A stretch of DNA of 16,081 nt from an uncultured Cellvibrio sp. (GTDB lineage: Bacteria; Pseudomonadota; Gammaproteobacteria; Pseudomonadales; Cellvibrionaceae). The DNA is taken from the NCBI GenBank assembly GCA_946482345.1, contig CAMLRJ010000023.1:1-16081 (forward strand), written 5' to 3'. Position 1 is the stretch's first letter, and every line of letters begins with the position of its first letter. The notes beneath the pieces were generated by a model, which was not told where the DNA came from, did no database searches, and saw only the letters and a list, made by a program, of their open reading frames with translations. Below, one piece after another: positions 15,736 to 16,081 of this stretch. The translations under genes were made by a program, and so were the position numbers.

Positions 15736-16081
15736 TTAATTGTACAATCCATGAAAAATTTCTTTTTCATTGATATCGAGCTTCACGTTTTTAGGGTACA
15801 CCACAGCAACGACTGTATTATTAAATTTCCAGGCAACGGCCTGGTACTGATAAAAATGAGTGAATTGACAATTAAGCCTATTATGTTGAAATTGATGATC
15901 ATAAGTTTCATAAATATCAAAGGAAGTGGTTAAACCTGTCTTCAATACTTTTGACAAAGCCTCCTTGATACACCACAGTTGAAACAAGCCTGCAACATAA
16001 GGAATATTCATCTCCTTGAGAGAGGCTATTTCAGATGCAATCATCTGACTTTCAACAACTTTGTAATTCAGGTCGTTGAGC
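15736..16081 (-). CDS. 4'-phosphopantetheinyl transferase, C-terminal part (5' end beyond window)
   Basis: The reading frame stays open to the right edge, so the visible 115 codons are the C-terminal part of a longer protein; the internal ATG at 16044 is probably not the start. The motif LWCIKEALSKVLKTGL matches the W-x-x-K-E-A-x-x-K signature of Sfp-type phosphopantetheinyl transferases, in which the Glu helps bind magnesium and the Lys residues contact coenzyme A. These enzymes move the 4'-phosphopantetheine arm of coenzyme A onto the serine of carrier domains. It lies 27 bases upstream of PKS-A in the same direction, so its likely targets are the four ACPs of PKS-A and PKS-B. The N-terminal half, including the first metal-binding Asp motif, is not visible. 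Confidence 0.8.
   Translation of the reverse strand, partial: LNDLNYKVVESQMIASEIASLKEMNIPYVAGLFQLWCIKEALSKVLKTGLTTSFDIYETYDHQFQHNRLNCQFTHFYQYQAVAWKFNNTVVAVVYPKNVKLDINEKEIFHGLYN

Overview
The window looks like a piece of a gammaproteobacterial chromosome, though that placement is an inference from gene style, an integron-type recombination site and moderately low GC; nothing here names a species. Two base compositions are present. By hand count, positions 241-300 (methyltransferase) hold 36 G+C of 60 and positions 1201-1260 (polyketide synthase) hold 22 of 60.

Layout. Positions 1-74 look like the right-hand part of an integron attC recombination site. It is followed by a short GC-rich plus-strand gene (96-596) for an integral membrane isoprenylcysteine/phospholipid-type methyltransferase, probably a gene cassette. 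Positions 597-844 are AT-rich and hold at most a gene remnant, then a strong hairpin terminator at 816-841. Everything from 845 to the right edge is one minus-strand operon, read from right to left: a 4'-phosphopantetheinyl transferase (C-terminal part only, cut by the window edge), a 2768-residue polyketide synthase (PKS-A) and a 2186-residue polyketide synthase (PKS-B). PKS-A and PKS-B overlap by ATGA.

How the genes work together. PKS-A begins with an unusual loading region: MaoC-type hotdog dehydratase, second hotdog fold, short-chain dehydrogenase, FkbH-type glyceryl transferase/phosphatase and an acyl carrier protein (ACP) with an atypical phosphopantetheine site. One extension module follows (KS, no acyltransferase, DH, KR, ACP) and then a C-terminal docking tail. 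PKS-B has an N-terminal coiled-coil docking segment, then KS, a decayed and internally shortened acyltransferase (AT), DH, KR structural half, ER, KR, two tandem ACPs and another docking-like tail. The phosphopantetheinyl transferase would activate the carrier domains. No functional AT and no thioesterase is visible, so extender loading and product release must come from outside the window.

The most interesting points are the single-chain loading region, which has the right chemistry to turn a glyceryl unit into pyruvyl and then lactyl on the ACP; the dead AT in PKS-B next to a PKS-A module with no AT at all; and the pairing of a trans-AT-like KS with a cis-AT-like KS in one assembly line. 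All product predictions are inference.
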